Source: Sclerodactyla briareus (taxonomy: Eukaryota > Echinodermata > Holothuroidea > Dendrochirotida > Sclerodactylidae). From it: a stretch of DNA of 64,000 nucleotides. The stretch covers positions 62,001-126,000 of the forward strand of contig JAODTK010005232.1 in NCBI GenBank assembly GCA_026419785.1. Direction: 5' to 3'. The position numbers were made by a program, and so were the translations under genes. Positions 35,540 to 48,355 of the stretch are shown piece by piece; the stretch's first letter is position 1; each line of letters begins with the position of its first letter. Below the pieces are notes generated by a model that made no database searches, was not told the origin of the DNA, and was given only the letters and a program-made list of their open reading frames with translations.

Positions 35540-36489
35540 CTTGTCAGTAAAGATCAGGTAAACAAAGGTCTGTGTTCAAGTTACTTCTTGGTCCATCAGA
35601 TTGCATGCCAGGTCTTCATCATGATATTAAACAAGGCGATCGCCCCCAGTGTCTTGCTTGGTTGCGCCATCAGTGTTTAATTCCTAGTAGCCACCATGCA
35701 AACAAATTACAAGGCATTCCATGTGTAGCTCTAAAGATTCAGTATAGCATTTAACAGAAACAGCTAATAATCAGTGACCAAATTCAAATTCGAAAGGAAA
35801 GGGACTCTATTATGACAACGTTCTACTAAAGGAGTAACAAGTTCTGGGAAAGTGACTAAAATTTCCTAATCATGCGAATTTGGAAAATTTAACAAGTTCA
35901 CGAAACAATCACGGCCAACCAAAATGAGAAATTACGAATGATTATGCAAAATTAGCACGTTGAATGGACCTACAGGGACCCTGAATCAAGATAAAAAAAG
36001 AGCCAGAGGCTATGTGATTCCGTGCTTTGGTTGAAACACACAGTCTAAGGAGGATTCAACGATATGGCCTATTGGACGATTCCTCATTTGTGTAATGTTC
36101 ACGTATTAGTTCATACTTAGTGATGTTGCATGGTCAGGGATTTATAATCCTTCTCCAGGGAAAGTACGGAAGAGTGCTACTGCAACCAAATGAAAGATAT
36201 ATATATCTATTGCTGAGACAGTACTTGTGCATTCAGTCTCTGTGCGCTCCCAGTGACCTTCGCATTGATAATTAGCATACCATGTTTTTGCAACCAGTGA
36301 ATTGACTTAATTGTGTTTCCATTCCTTGATTCTATCGGTAGGAATAGTTATTAGAATAAATTGTGAACAAATCATGAATAACTAGATAGATAGGTACACT
36401 GGTCCCCCGGGGGGACACGATGAAGCGACGTACTGGAATGTGTGAGTAGGGGAGGGAACAATGCGAAGAGGTTGCGTGCTATATAGTAC

Positions 36490-36547
36490 AGATCGGAAGA
36501 ACGTTGCGTGGGGGAAGCGTATAGATCTCGTTGGTCACCGTAACATT
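36490..36547 (+). other. Degraded match to an Illumina sequencing adapter, followed by poly-A
   Basis: It begins AGATCGGAAGA and continues with 'gtgggggaagcgtatagatctcg' spacing, then TTGGTCACCGTAACATT and an A-rich run. This follows the universal TruSeq-type adapter along almost its whole length, with several substitutions and small indels, and then poly-A as in read-through. It is therefore technical sequence, not biology. Confidence 0.85.
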
Positions 36548-36969
36548 AAAAAAACCAAAAAACTAAAAAATATTATTATTATTATTATGATAGTATTATA
36601 TTAAGGGCTGCAATGCACGCAGCTAGCCTTACAAACATTACAGGAAATTGTTTGTGAATGGTCGCCCTGGCATTTATGACATAAGGCCTGTGGTGATTTA
36701 AAAGGAGTTAAATCACTGTTGTGTTACGTTGAAGGTGAAAATGTGATTGATGTCACTAAAAACGTGGAGTCATGTGTGTTTCAAGTGCAGCAGGGACAAC
36801 TAAGCGAAACTGTGTTAAATATCATATTGGTTAACATTCCGTGCCAGGAATGGCCCAGCAAAACAACAATGACTTGTTGCCTTACTGGAACGGGCTTTCT
36901 TATCCATTCAATAGAGATATTCTATCTGGCATGCTGAAACACAAATAATTGATATATAAAAATAAAAAC

Positions 36970-38310
36970 CCAAGATGAAATCAATAGGACCTTGCGTCTT
37001 ACCCGCATTGGAGGTTTACGAGCTGAATTTCGAATGAATGAACATTAGGTTCCGACCACCCACATTTTTTTGGAATTACAAGAGATGAGTTGTACTACCA
37101 CGCTTACATATACTATGTCCTCCACCCAGTTTTTCCAAGTTTAATCAAAATTTGACTTACGATTACGGAGATATCAAACAGTCTTTGAAGAGAAAAGAAA
37201 TTTGCCTGTGAGCCCCGCTCATTCCGGAATATAATGAGATCGGCAACAAAAAACAATAAGGACCCATCTACGACCATGGGTGATCTACCCCCAAAAAAAA
37301 GTATGAATCAATTGGACCTGTGTCTTCCACTTAGTAGGGTGCACAAGGGCAGCGTAACACACGCACACACAAATTACGATCAGGACCCAAATATTAATGA
37401 GATGCATCAAATGTACATACATATAAACCTGAATCTCATGCCAATTACACTGAAGCAAGGTTGAGCAAAATTGCATCCGCTATACGTTTGTGGAGATATT
37501 GACATTTTTAGAAATTTTCCCTATTCCGCCCACTCATGAATAAATGAGATCAGCACCAAAGCAATAGGCATCATCTGAACATCATGGGTTAATCTACCAC
37601 CCAGTATGAGGCCCAATCGGAACCTTGCGGTATTCCAGTCAATCGTGTTACAAGCCAAAAATTAGGCGAAATCATATTTAGGCTCCGCCCTATGAATATT
37701 ATAAGCTCAACGGAAGTGTACCCAACTCATACACCTTACCTCTTGCCAGTCACACTAAACCAAGTGTGAGCCAAATCGGCCATACGGTGTGGGGAGATAT
37801 GATATTGAAGTTCCTATTGCAATTTTTTCTAAGCTCCGCCCACTCATGAATATTAATGAAACGGCACCAAAAAAAAAAAGGGACCATCTACCAGACCCTG
37901 GGTGACCTACCAACCAAGAATGAAATCAGTCGAACCTTGCGGTATGCCACTTATCGTGTTTACAAAGAAGGCTTAACACAAGCACACACAAATACGATCT
38001 AGGCTCCGCCCCATGAATTATTAAGGAGGCATGCATCAAAGGGTACCCTACATATTAAACCTGATCTCATGTGATTACAATGCCAGCAAGTTTGAGCCAC
38101 ATCGCACGTACAGTTGTGAAGATATTTACATTTCTGGAAATTTCCCCTACGCCCCGCCCCACTTCATGATTTAATGAGATCAGCAACACAAAAACAATAG
38201 GGAATCATCATATCTGGGTGATCTACCACACCAAGTGATCGAAATCAATAGGACCTAGCGTCTTCCACTTATCGTTGTTACCAGAAAGTGTCACAGACAC
38301 ACAGGACCAC
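36970..38310. repeat. ~310-bp tandem array, about 4 units
   Basis: 'ccgcccactcatgaat(a)ttaatgaga(t)c(a)gcacc' starts near 37209, 37525, 37835 and 38150. Each is followed by 'accatctac...gggtgatctaccac', 'ggaccttgcg...ccacttatcgtg' and 'gctccgcccc'. Units differ by many small indels. Each carries CCGCCC/CTCCGCCC boxes. Confidence 0.8.
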
Positions 38311-38821
38311 ACCAACACTCACATCACACATGCATGACTGCATAGATTTTTGCCTTCGGCAGCAAGGAATCAAAAAATTGCAATCAAGGTAAACATATCC
38401 ACAGGTTACTGAAAAATCCAAGCAAATGAAGATTTTGCATGAATTATGCAAATTAGACGGCTCAATTACCATATTTACCTGAAAATCTAATCAGTTCATC
38501 TACCTCATCCGCATCTATGTCCCAAGCCAAACCCATCACCATAGCACCTACGGTTCATCCGTAATCGTGCTAACGAGCCTAACAATAAATTATCAACACA
38601 AATGGCTAATTACCTTATACCTTAGTTGACTTTTGTGGCCCAAAATCTATCGATCGTGTTCACCCAACCCCATGCTACCCTGAAAATTTGGTCGCAATTG
38701 CAATTACCGTTCGAAAGCTATCCCGGCTACCGAGGAAGTGTGACCACACACACATAAACACACCCACACACGGCCATGTTGACCACTTAGTCCTCCTCCC
38801 TGTTTCATTCAGGGGCGAGAC

Positions 38822-39862
38822 AAAAAACAGAAAGGCCAAAAGGCTTAGTGATTCCTTGACTCTTTTGACAACCTAACCAGACATCATGACAAATGGGAGA
38901 TCGCATCAGCTCGTTATGGGAACCATAACGTCTGCAAATTTCCAATTTTTCCAACCACCATCAGGGCTCCTATACTCATGATAAGGAAGCTACACAACTA
39001 AATGTCAAAGTTCTCAGACTCTGACCTTTCTGTGACCTCAAATGAACTCTGTTCTGACCCCCAAAACAATGGTTCATGTACTCCATCATGGTAACTCAAC
39101 ATCCAGCATGAGCTTCATCCAGCCAGTGGGGTCAAGTTCTCTTGTTACAATCAAAATTGGCCAAATAATTGACTTCTCACAAATTTCAATATTTTTGGCC
39201 AAATCGACCTCTGACCTTGACCAAAACAATAGGGTTCCTGTACTCCCCATAAGAGCTACACAACACACGAAATCTCAACCTGATCAGACAACCATTCTGG
39301 ACTTATCATGTTTACAGGTTTTCAGACTTTGATGACCTCTGTTGCCCTTAGATGTCTCTGACCTGACCCCAAAACAATAGGGTTCATGTACTCATCATGG
39401 GGAACACCATAACCAAGGTATGAGCATCATCATCCGGCGGGTTTAGTTATCGTGTTTACAAAGCCAAATTTGCCAAAATATGGCTTTTTTTCAACTCATG
39501 TTTTCTATTTTTTGACCAAAATTCCCTTCCGACTCGACCAAAACAATAGGGTTCCTGTACTCCCCATAGAAAGCTTATACATTCAATTTCAACTTGATCA
39601 GACCCACCATTCTGGACTTAGCTGCTTACAAGGTTTTCAATACTTTGGACCTCTGTTGACCTCAGATTACCTTTCTGACCTGACCCCAAAACAATAGGGT
39701 CATGTACTCATCATGGGGAACACACATGTCAAGTGTTGGCTTCATCCATCCAGGTGGGGTCGAGTGTATCGTGTTTCAAGCAGCGTTACAACAACACATA
39801 CTACATCCCTACACACACACTGTCATACTGGCATAGATTCCTCTGACTTTGTCAAGAATCAG
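38822..39862 (-). mobile_element. Family B element, copy 2
   Basis: The 5' hairpin (39836-39860) is GATTC CTCTGAC TTT GTCAAGAATC, then CA/GT-rich sequence and 'ttgtaaacacgat' units of ~390 bp with TGACCT words in 10-bp phase (about 39333-39680). It ends with the inverted GATTCCTTGAC at 38850-38860. It abuts family A copy 3, nested or side by side. Confidence 0.65.
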
Positions 39863-40189
39863 AATGGACACAACTGGAACATATGGGGAAGGGGGTGGGG
39901 GGTGGGAGAGCTTAGGCACTCATAGTACTGCTGCAATTTTGAGCTCGAAACAGGAGAGGAAACCGGCTTTCACATGGAAATAAGATTTATTTCTGGGATC
40001 TTGTGAAAAAAAGTGTCCATTGGGGTACTATCAGTTGTTACAGAGCAGGAATATGTATTGAATCCCATCATATATACCAAATACTGGGCAGAATTCCATG
40101 CTGAAGCATTCCAACAACTTCAACAGATATAATCACCTCTTTGAGTGGTCTTGATGTGCCGTACGGCACGTGTAGCATCCAACCAGCCG
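39863..40189. other. wdr35 intron; no exon seen
   Basis: Low-complexity G-rich patch near 39890-39908 and otherwise unremarkable intron up to the DIRS element. Confidence 0.4.
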
Positions 40190-40235
40190 GAGAATAACCC
40201 CGCTTCATGTTATGCGGGCTAATTACGAAGAAGCG

Positions 40236-40386
40236 TACCTAACTTCTGGGAATCATAACAATGCGTTTTGGCATCAACTGCCCAAATATCGGACCTAAAT
40301 ACCACCAACAAAACTTTGGGATTCGGCGCTAACCCTACCCGACTACACGTAGCATGTTAGCGCCACCATATGCCAAATAACTCATT
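40236..40386 (+). repeat. DIRS left inverted terminal repeat
   Basis: 'gcatcaactgcccaaatatcg', 'gacctaaataccac', 'ccgactacacgtagc' and 'agcgccaccatatgccaaataactcat' are the reverse complement of the right ITR at 48225-48355. Confidence 0.9.
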
Positions 40387-40619
40387 AATCCCACAGAAAG
40401 AATCCCAAGCGCGTGGGGGGTGGGGTGGCGGGAGGTCCCAGAAAGTAGGTACGCTTCTTCGTAAATAACCCCGGCTAAAAACGGAGCGGGGTTAATTTAC
40501 TTCAGAAGCTACCTATCTTCTGGGAATCATAACTCATGCGACTACCACCGCTCCTGGCGGTGGGAGAGGCGCGAAGGGAAAACTAAGGAGTACCTACCAC
40601 GGAGAAATCGCGCTGCTCG

Positions 40620-42100
40620 TTACTCTTGTTCAAGCGACGGACGAGAGGCGACAAGCCGGCTATCGACCGTTTTACAAAGAAACCTGTCCCACGCCCCGTG
40701 GCTGAGCGGCCGGAACGAGGAGGGACATTTCAGACTCTGGCTATAATACGTCACGGAGGTAAAAAGAAATGAAAAGTATTGGGGACTTCCGACTGCTTTG
40801 CCCTTTAGACTCTCCTTAAAGGAACTCCCCTGATAGGGCCCAAGATGAAACCGTGGCCCGGACATCATGTGCTCTGGGACGTTGTCCCGGAACGAAAGGC
40901 CCATTGGGGTAGGAAGCTCTAATGATGGCCTGGCGATCATCGTGAAATGGTATCATTGAGGCTCGCGTGTGACGCCTTGATGGCACGAAAAGGGAAGTAA
41001 CAATCACCTCGCAGGAAGGGGCGCGTACGGTTAGAAATACAGTCTCCAGCGCGCGTACTGGGCAACCAGAGCGATACTCTTCATGTTAGAAACAGAGTTT
41101 TAGAAGCCACGGAAGATAGGGCGAGGGGATGAAACTCTGTTGTTTGGACCTTTGATAAAAAAGAACGAAAGGGTCTGGAATAGCCTGACACGTTGCGGCT
41201 CAACCCTCAGGGGTCCTTTGGCGCATGGATAGCGCTCCGCTGCGGGCAGAAAGCTGCCGCGAGAAGGAAGGCACGCTAACAGACAAGGTCCAGGAGGAAC
41301 AAGACCCTATTGGTTCAAAGGTGGCGGCTTAGGACTAGGAAGTTAAGAACCTCCGTAGTCCCAAGAGGGAAGAAGAGGTAACGGGGTCGCTCCTGAGCCA
41401 GCCCGAACCAACGGTTAAGAGACGGAGATGCAGAGATAGAAGCACTAGTCTGGCAATCATCGTCCGGTCGTATGAATAGCGGCATAGCTGACGGAAAACA
41501 CTCACAGTATTTTTGGACTTGATTGGCCTGCGTCAAAAAAGAAAAACTAAAAAGTCCGATATGGCAGGGATAGGGCCGTAGCCGGAGGAAAACGCTCTAT
41601 TGCACACCATTCTCGGAACAATCGAGTCTCCGCAGAATACCTGCGTCTGTGTGGAAGTGCTCCATTGCATTTGGCCGCCAGCGTGGCAGCTTTCTCTGAG
41701 AAAGCCTCCTTTCGGACGCCGTGCGGAGAGATCCAACCCAGTCAAACGAATAGTTAAGTAATTCCATATGGGCGTGCGGATTCTTGCCCGGAGGATGAGT
41801 GAGGAGGTTCTGTGAAACCGACTCACCCGAGGGAGATCCGCCAAATCGAGGGAGTGGGAGAAACCACGCTTGGGGACGGCAACCAAAACGGAAAGCGATA
41901 AGTAGGAGACGGCAGCCTGTCGCCGAAGGCCTTCTCCAAGACTTGCCGATCCGCGCGGAACGGGGGGAAAAACGTACCCGATGAGGTACGACCAGTCTGT
42001 GCGAAGGCGTCTTACCGCCTCGCAGCCTGGGACCTGGCCCATTGCGCAAAATCGAGGTGGCAGTTGTGGTGAGACGGGCGACGCGAAGGTATAGCTCCGG
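40620..42100 (-). pseudogene. DIRS tyrosine recombinase
   Basis: In order on the minus strand: EKAATLAAKCNGALPHRR with FREWC-like text (about 41700-41620), then 'VFLFDAGQSSPK' (about 41545-41510), PSWDYGGVLNFL-like text (about 41370-41330), RPRAHDVRATVSSWAL (about 40880-40835), and 'SPNTF..FYL' text (about 40790-40740). The RAHDVRA block supplies the H-x-x-R of the recombinase active site, and the final block should hold the nucleophilic tyrosine. Frames shift several times. Confidence 0.75.
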
Positions 42101-42109
42101 GAACCACAT

Positions 42110-42605
42110 TTATTGAAGATGGCCCGCGCTCACTGACGTGGGAAGTGACCACTCGGAGGAGGGCCCAGGAAAACTCTGGATAGGGGCACTTGGCCCTGGG
42201 TTCTCCACCCCTGGAGGTGGTGTGGTCGCCCCCCTGACCGACACCTGTCGGACTCGACACCATTGAAACAGTTTCCACGTTATTCGCCACAGGTGAAACG
42301 AGCGTCTTGTCCCGCACCTGTCGGTTGAGATACGACAATACAGAGAGTTGTCCGGGTAGGATATCAACACGGTTTTGCCGCGAACCAGGAGCTCGAATCC
42401 CGAAAGGCACGAGAAACCCTAAGAGTTTGAGGGGCGTTGACTGTCCACCGACGCAAGGTGGGTTCCCACGGTTGAGCCAACGTTTCCTGGCCAAGAGTTG
42501 CCTCCCATACCGAAGAGTGGACGCATCGGTCGTCACTATTACGTACGGGGATGAGGTAGAACGAGACACTCTCGTACCACATTGCGGGGGGATCTGCCAC
42601 CACAA
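42110..42605 (-). pseudogene. DIRS RNase H domain
   Basis: VIVTTDAST (about 42540-42515) gives the first acidic residue block. VLSYLNRQ with an upstream DNS (about 42365-42300) matches 'DNTTVVSYLNRQGGT'. PGVENP (about 42215-42200) followed by 'EWSL' matches 'PG..N..AD.LSR...EW.L'. It is split between frames by indels. Confidence 0.75.
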
Positions 42606-42759
42606 AGACGTTCTCTGCAGGTACGGGGCCGCGGGGGCCCGGTGAGAAGACAGAGGGTTGTGAGTTGAACTGTTGGGCGGAGTGGAGCGAGCAGGGAAAC
42701 TGGCAGTGGAGGCAGGTTCAGCGACACCAGGGTTATAGGTCCATCAACTCGCCAGGGTT

Positions 42760-43700
42760 ATAATAGCCAAGGAGACCAAGCCATGCTCGGCAAGGTAGGG
42801 AGGGAGACTCCTGCAGGGAGTCGGATCCCTGCACATATGCATGAGACTATTGCCCCGGTTTTGGGGATCGCCCATCCCCGTGATCAGATCGATATCGGCC
42901 CCCAGAAGGTCACCTTCTGACACGGAGTCAGGGAGGACTTCAGTTGATTTATTAACCACCCCAGTCCCTGAGAAAAGTCGAGTTACCCGGTTGGGTGTCC
43001 GTCAGAGACCGTTTTTGAGATGGTCTTAGGCAAGAGAAGCCAGTCGTCCAGGTACATGAAAATCTGAACCTACGCCGGCGGAGGGAGGATAGCACGCCAT
43101 CACTTGGTGATGATGAGTTCGTGTAAATGTTCTCGGGGCCGTAGAAGCGAACGGAGCGGGCTTTGAAGAAATGGAATGTACAGGCCCTTCCGAAGACAAA
43201 ACCCAGCCACTGGCTGTCGTCCGGCTTTGGTATTTAGTGTAAGATACGCATCTGAAAGATCCATAGTAGCGCCCAAAGTCACTGCCGCAACTGGGACAAA
43301 ATAACGGACATCGTGTCCATTCTGAAGAGTAGGGGGCGAACTTGGCGATTGAGAGGCCGCAACTTGATATGGGGCGCCACGTGCCCTCCTTCTCGGGCGT
43401 AGAAAAGGAAGTGGGACGGGAACAGGGGAGTAGGGGTTCACTTTCCGTGATAGATCCTTTGTGTAGGAGGGTACCGGATCTCCGAACGTAGGGACTGCGC
43501 CTTTGACCCGTTCCGCTGGGGTAGGGGGGGCCCCCAGTCGCAGTCGGTTTCCCGACTCGGGGCGAGGTGAACTCCAGTCCGATACCATGCAGCACGTGCG
43601 AAACCCAAGAGATACGCTCCGTAGAGAGGTCCAGCCTCGCGTGGTGGAACCGCAGGACGGCGGCAGCGGGAGAGAGTAATTTGGGAACTGCCTCCACGCT
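42760..43700 (-). pseudogene. DIRS reverse transcriptase
   Basis: GATMDLSDAYLTLNTKAG (motif A, about 43262-43230), WLGFVFGRACTFHFF in the next frame (about 43200-43170), and MYLDDWLLLPKT (motif C, about 43060-43025). YLDDWL is the DIRS-type variant of the catalytic box. It is followed by 'VLPDSVSEGDLLG' (about 42925-42895), the usual post-RT block. The N-terminal fingers occupy about 43400-43700. At least two frameshifts. Confidence 0.85.
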
Positions 43701-43749
43701 TCCCTCGCGAAGATACTGCCTATTGCAGCGCCGCGGAAGAAGCGGAAGA

Positions 43750-46700
43750 AGGGGGGCTGGCGGAGAAAGAATGGCGGGTAGGGATATTCCGGGCTTTGTT
43801 GTCGCCTTCGGCCTCAGGTTTGTCGCCTCGACGACTGTTGGCCGCTTGCCGTGATCTTCCCCAGGACCTGCCGCCCTCCTGGCGGTTGTCCATACCCCGA
43901 AAGGGCGCCTGCGGACGTTAAACGCGTTTTCGTTTTCTGAAACGTATCTAGTCTAGAGACTTGAGGCAGCGACCACGGCGGGGTATCCCACGCCGAAAGA
44001 GGTATGGCCCATGGAGGGGGAGGTCTTGTAGTGACCCTAGCTGATAATCAGGCAACCCTAACATAGGAATAATCCTGGCCGACGGAGTCGGGTAGCCTTA
44101 TGTGCACCCGCGAATATTGTTCCACGGAATGACGACGGGCAAACGCAGCGAGAGAACATTCCAACCATCAGAGTGGTTAATCTCTGGGTCCAGCGTGTCG
44201 GGTGGGGAGGACCGTAGCCAATCAGTTTCCATGAACTGCAGGGCCGCTGCTTTGAGCGCCGAAACAGCCCGCCCATCGAAGCAGCAGCAACTAGGTTTTC
44301 CAGGTCAGTTTCCCGGCGGTGTCTTGTTACCTCGTAACGGCACCCTGTTTCCACTAGTGTTCGGTTTTTGTTGCAAACTCGCCCCTTGCCCTATCAAAAA
44401 GGCGTTCCCACGCCTGCTGGGGGGAAACAGGCCGGCGAAGTTAGATCGCTGGAATTGGGGATTCGGGGAAGTTTGTAGGGCCCATCAATTGCAGTGAAAC
44501 GGAGGGGCGCCCTCGGTCTGGCCTGATTCGAATACTTTTGCAATTCCCCGTCGAAGAGGCAGTGAGGGCGGGGGGTCCTTGTTGGCTCGGTACTGCATCG
44601 AGCTCGAACCCATGATACTGTGCCAGGCCGTAGCGGAGGAAGCGTCGAGAGGAAGGTGCAGGGAACTGCAGTTGTAATGAGTGAGCGGAAGCTGGCCGAT
44701 TCTGTTCAGTTATCCTCTGTAAGGGTGTTATCACATAGAAGACGAAGAGAGTTCATCCGCGTTCGCGGGTTCCGGGGATTGGACGAGGGTGTGCCCGCGG
44801 TGGGGTCCTGCGGTTGAGCGCTTGAAGAGCGGCTCTCACGGGGCGCGGCCCGGAGGTCTTCTCGTGTCTTGATGAGATAGGGAGCCAGGATTCATCGCCC
44901 CGGCCGTTGTCGTATTCCGCATTCTGGCTCTTTGGAGGCATATACTTCAAGCTCATCTGGCCTACGGTGTGCCGTACCAGAGTGTCAGTCTCATTACTGG
45001 GGCGTGAGGGCGGCACGCGATGCTGTGCCTGTGAACCCGGGTCTGACCAGAGACGGAGAGTGTGGGACAAAGGTCCAACGATCCTCCAGGACCTTGTCCT
45101 GTCGCTCTGCGGATGATTTCCGCTGGCCGCTGGGGGACGTACGCCTATCCCGGCGTTGAGAGGTTGAGCGACGGCACGGTACGAGGCTCTGCTCGTTTGA
45201 GTGGACCTCGGGAGGAATGGCTGATCGGCGTCCGCCTATTGGATCTGCTTCGGACCTTTCCCTGGAACGGGAGTTTCGAACGTGTGAGTGTGAGTGTCTG
45301 GACGATCTAAGCTCTACGATACGACCGCGTCGGGATCTGTTCTGGCCTCCCCCTCTGCGGGCGAGCGCGCTACGGCGTCGTTCGTAGCTCTGCCCCTTCT
45401 AGACCGAATGGGAACATCCGGTACGATTTGTTTGGGGATTGTACTAGGGTGACCCTCGGATTCGCATCCGACCGAAAAATGCTCCCGTGTGCGGGGCATA
45501 GATAGTGGGAGACGGAGAATTCCAGGTTGTAGGGTTGTAACGGGGTGACTACCCGACCACTCCTATTGGTATGGCCTGGAGCGGCAAAATCACGAAAACG
45601 GAAATTGGGACTGAGTGGGGTACCCGAGCCTGCTGATGGGCTGTGCTCCCGTGAGGCGGCTTCCTGAGGTAGGGACCAGAGGCCAGCCAATTGTGGAGCA
45701 GTGGGTTGACGAATCGGCGGCCAACACCGGGGGGGTGTTGTGGCGGTCGGGTTGGTGGCATCCTGGGCCGTCGTAACCGCTACGGGCAAGGTTGTTGTTG
45801 GTTGTTTGGCCTGGCCATGACAGGCGCTAGGTCCCACTGCGTACACCTGCCAGTGATTCGAAGCTGATCTCTACCGGTAGCCCTCGGGATGAGTGGTTCC
45901 GTGCGGGTAAATTGGCACCTCTCAAAGGTCAAAAAGCCTGGAAGATTTTACTTGGATGTCCTGTCTGCTATAGACAAAGCCTCTCGAAGCGAAGGGTCCC
46001 ACGGACTCACGGCGGAGGGGGGAATCATGGGTGGGGTGCTCCTCTCTCAGGGGCCGTGTTCCACGCTTCTTATCCACAGAGGACTACGTGGTTCGGCGAT
46101 AGTGTGAAACGGAAGGCGTCATAAAATACGGCTGGTGAAAAGTAGGTCCGTTGACGTGTTTTGGGCGACCTCTCGAAGGTCCCACGGACTAGCTCATCCT
46201 CTGCTGGGTGGGCCTACGAAACCTCTCTCAAGGGTTGAGGGACCGTAGAGCGGACGGTAAACGTCGCGAAAGAAGATGCAGGCCTGGTGTCCCGTGTGTG
46301 TGTGCTCCTCTCGAAGGGCCACACGGGCTCATCGACTCAGATGCTCAGAGTCGGACGGCTACGGTTACCCTTGCTGTATAACCTAACAAAACTGGCACGA
46401 TAGTAGAGAGTAGATACGATACACCTACAGACGTTATGACGATCCGTCACGGAGTTCAGAGAAAACATCTCGGGGCACAGGTCAAATTCAAAATTGTTGA
46501 AATAAAAGTGTCTCCGTCGGAGCTGACCGGCGACGTCTTAAGAACCTACCTGGTGTATCTAATAGTAGGTACCGCTGCGACTTTACCCTGGTCCGCTTGA
46601 GAAGCGGGACCTCCAGCGACTTATAATGTAAGATGTAAGGCAGCAAGATATAATGAAGAGAAGGTACTCACGGGTCCCGAGGAAAATTCTAGGGCAGCGT

Positions 46701-48224
46701 TTGGAAGTCTCCATGAGGGGCACCTACATACCGGTAACCCTTTAATTATGGTGAATTTGGAGGTACTAAACCCCCGTGGGCCAGGGGGGGGAGCGACTGG
46801 GCGATAGCCAGCGGTAGTACGCTTCAACGCGAACAGCTTCCTCACAGACATCGCGGAGGATAGGTATCCCGTAACGTTAATGCCTCGATCCTCAAAATGC
46901 ACAGATTATCGACCGAGTATAAAATTGCCCACAATAGGGAGAAATCCGAGTTAGTAAAGTCGTATGTGCGGATGCGAGGTGCACACAGGGCGCACAAATC
47001 GATATAATATGCAAATTAACCTAGAGAGCAACCCTGACAATGCATAATATGACTCAGCATGTTAAAAAAAGTTTGGGGGTCTACGACACTCTGAGGGGAG
47101 ATACAGGCGGTTGGTGGAAAATTTTCGTTCGTACCGAAACGGACAGCCCGGGGGGAATAGCGCCTGTGTGGATGAGATAGGAAAGATGTGTAGAGTGGTC
47201 ATGACATATGATGTGTTGAGGGGGAAATAGGGGAACCAACCCACCCAACCTGAGGTACCGCCCTCCCTACGGGAGTGGAGGGAGGGGGGGAAGAATCTGA
47301 CTCGGATGGAGAATGAGCTACGTCGCGGGTCCGATCTCGGCGAAGCGAGCTCCCCTACTTACTGGGAGGGGGGCACGGTCTCAGAAGGGGGTCCACAGGA
47401 TAGCCCCACTTCTTATCTATTGCAACAAAAAAAGTGAATTTTTTGGGCCCGGGGGTTAGATAGAGGGGCAAAAAACATGATAGATAAACCATGTCTGGGA
47501 TGGCCCCCCAAGACCTATTAGTACAATACTGAAATATTCACGGCAGACAGTATATATGCATGCCGAACAATAGGAAATGAGGTTCATGGGCGGCTCACCC
47601 CCGGCCAGCGCTGCCGAGCGAGTGAGAACAAGCCCAATGAGGGCTTTGTACGTGCAGGCCTCCCATACCGCACCAGTAGCAAGGCAAGCGGGGGCGAGCA
47701 GCTTCCGTATGTACAGTGTGTGAGAATGCCTAGAAACACAAAATGAGAGGACGGAGTGGCACCCCGAGCAAAGACCTCAAAATGAAAACTTTCCTAACGG
47801 AAAGGGCGCAAGGCCAACGAATGTGAGAGTGGGCTCAAAACTGACCGCAAAAGGATGTGGAGACAGAATGGAGCCACGCACAAAGCGAGGCGAGGACCTG
47901 AGGGGAGCCAGGGGGGAGCCCAGCGGCGAGCCAACGGCTCGACGCCAGACACGGAGGCCTATGCAACACAATAGTGCGAGAAGGGGAAGAAAAATGGCGC
48001 GCGCTCGCAACGAGCGGGAACTCATCGCACTGTGGAAAACGGTTTGACTACGCACCGTCCAAACGGTAATTCTATATCAAATGAAGGAGAGAAAATGATA
48101 CATCAACGGATGTCCACAAGGAAAGGACTTGAGAAAAAAAGCTAATTGATTGATGGAACGATTACGCAAAAGGGCCCAGGACGATTCCAATACAACATGG
48201 GTGTTTGAGAGTCGGACAAAAAAG
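43750..48224 (-). pseudogene. DIRS gag-like and 5' region
   Basis: Upstream of the RT on the minus strand is CpG-rich sequence with long broken frames: Arg/Pro/Ser-rich stretches (44441-44734, 45370-45846) and 'WKLIGYGPPHPTRWTQRL' (about 44240-44185). I recognise no CCHC knuckle. Assignment rests on position. The nearer part (47000-48224) is probably untranslated leader. Confidence 0.45.
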
Positions 48225-48355
48225 ATGAGTTATTGCATATGGTGGCGCTAACCCGCTACATGTAGTCGGGGGGGTTTACCGCACGTGGTATTTAGGTCCG
48301 ATATTTTGGAGTTGATGCCAAAAACGCATTAGTATGATTACCCAAAAGGTAGGTA
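48225..48355 (-). repeat. DIRS right inverted terminal repeat
   Basis: 'atgagttattgcatatggtg', 'gcgctaacccgctacatgtag', 'gtggtatttaggtccgatat' and 'ttgatgccaaaaacgcatta' mirror the left ITR. A third copy is at 54368-54493. Confidence 0.9.

Larger units (their letters stand above)
35631..38821 (-). mobile_element. Family A element, copy 3
   Basis: The 3' end 'acaaggcgatcgcccccagt' (35631) is followed by GTCTTGCTTGGTTGCGCCATCAGTG, closely matching copies 1 and 2. The 5' end (minus) at 38821 is 'GTCTCGCCCCTGAATGAAAC', with the GT-rich tract at about 38744-38771. It carries the octamer unit 'gaattatgcaaattagacgg' (38441-38460) and a ~310-bp tandem array. Copy 2 is 1.8 kb and this one is 3.2 kb; the tandem arrays account for much of the difference. 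A sequencing-adapter-like stretch lies within it (36490-36547). Confidence 0.65.
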
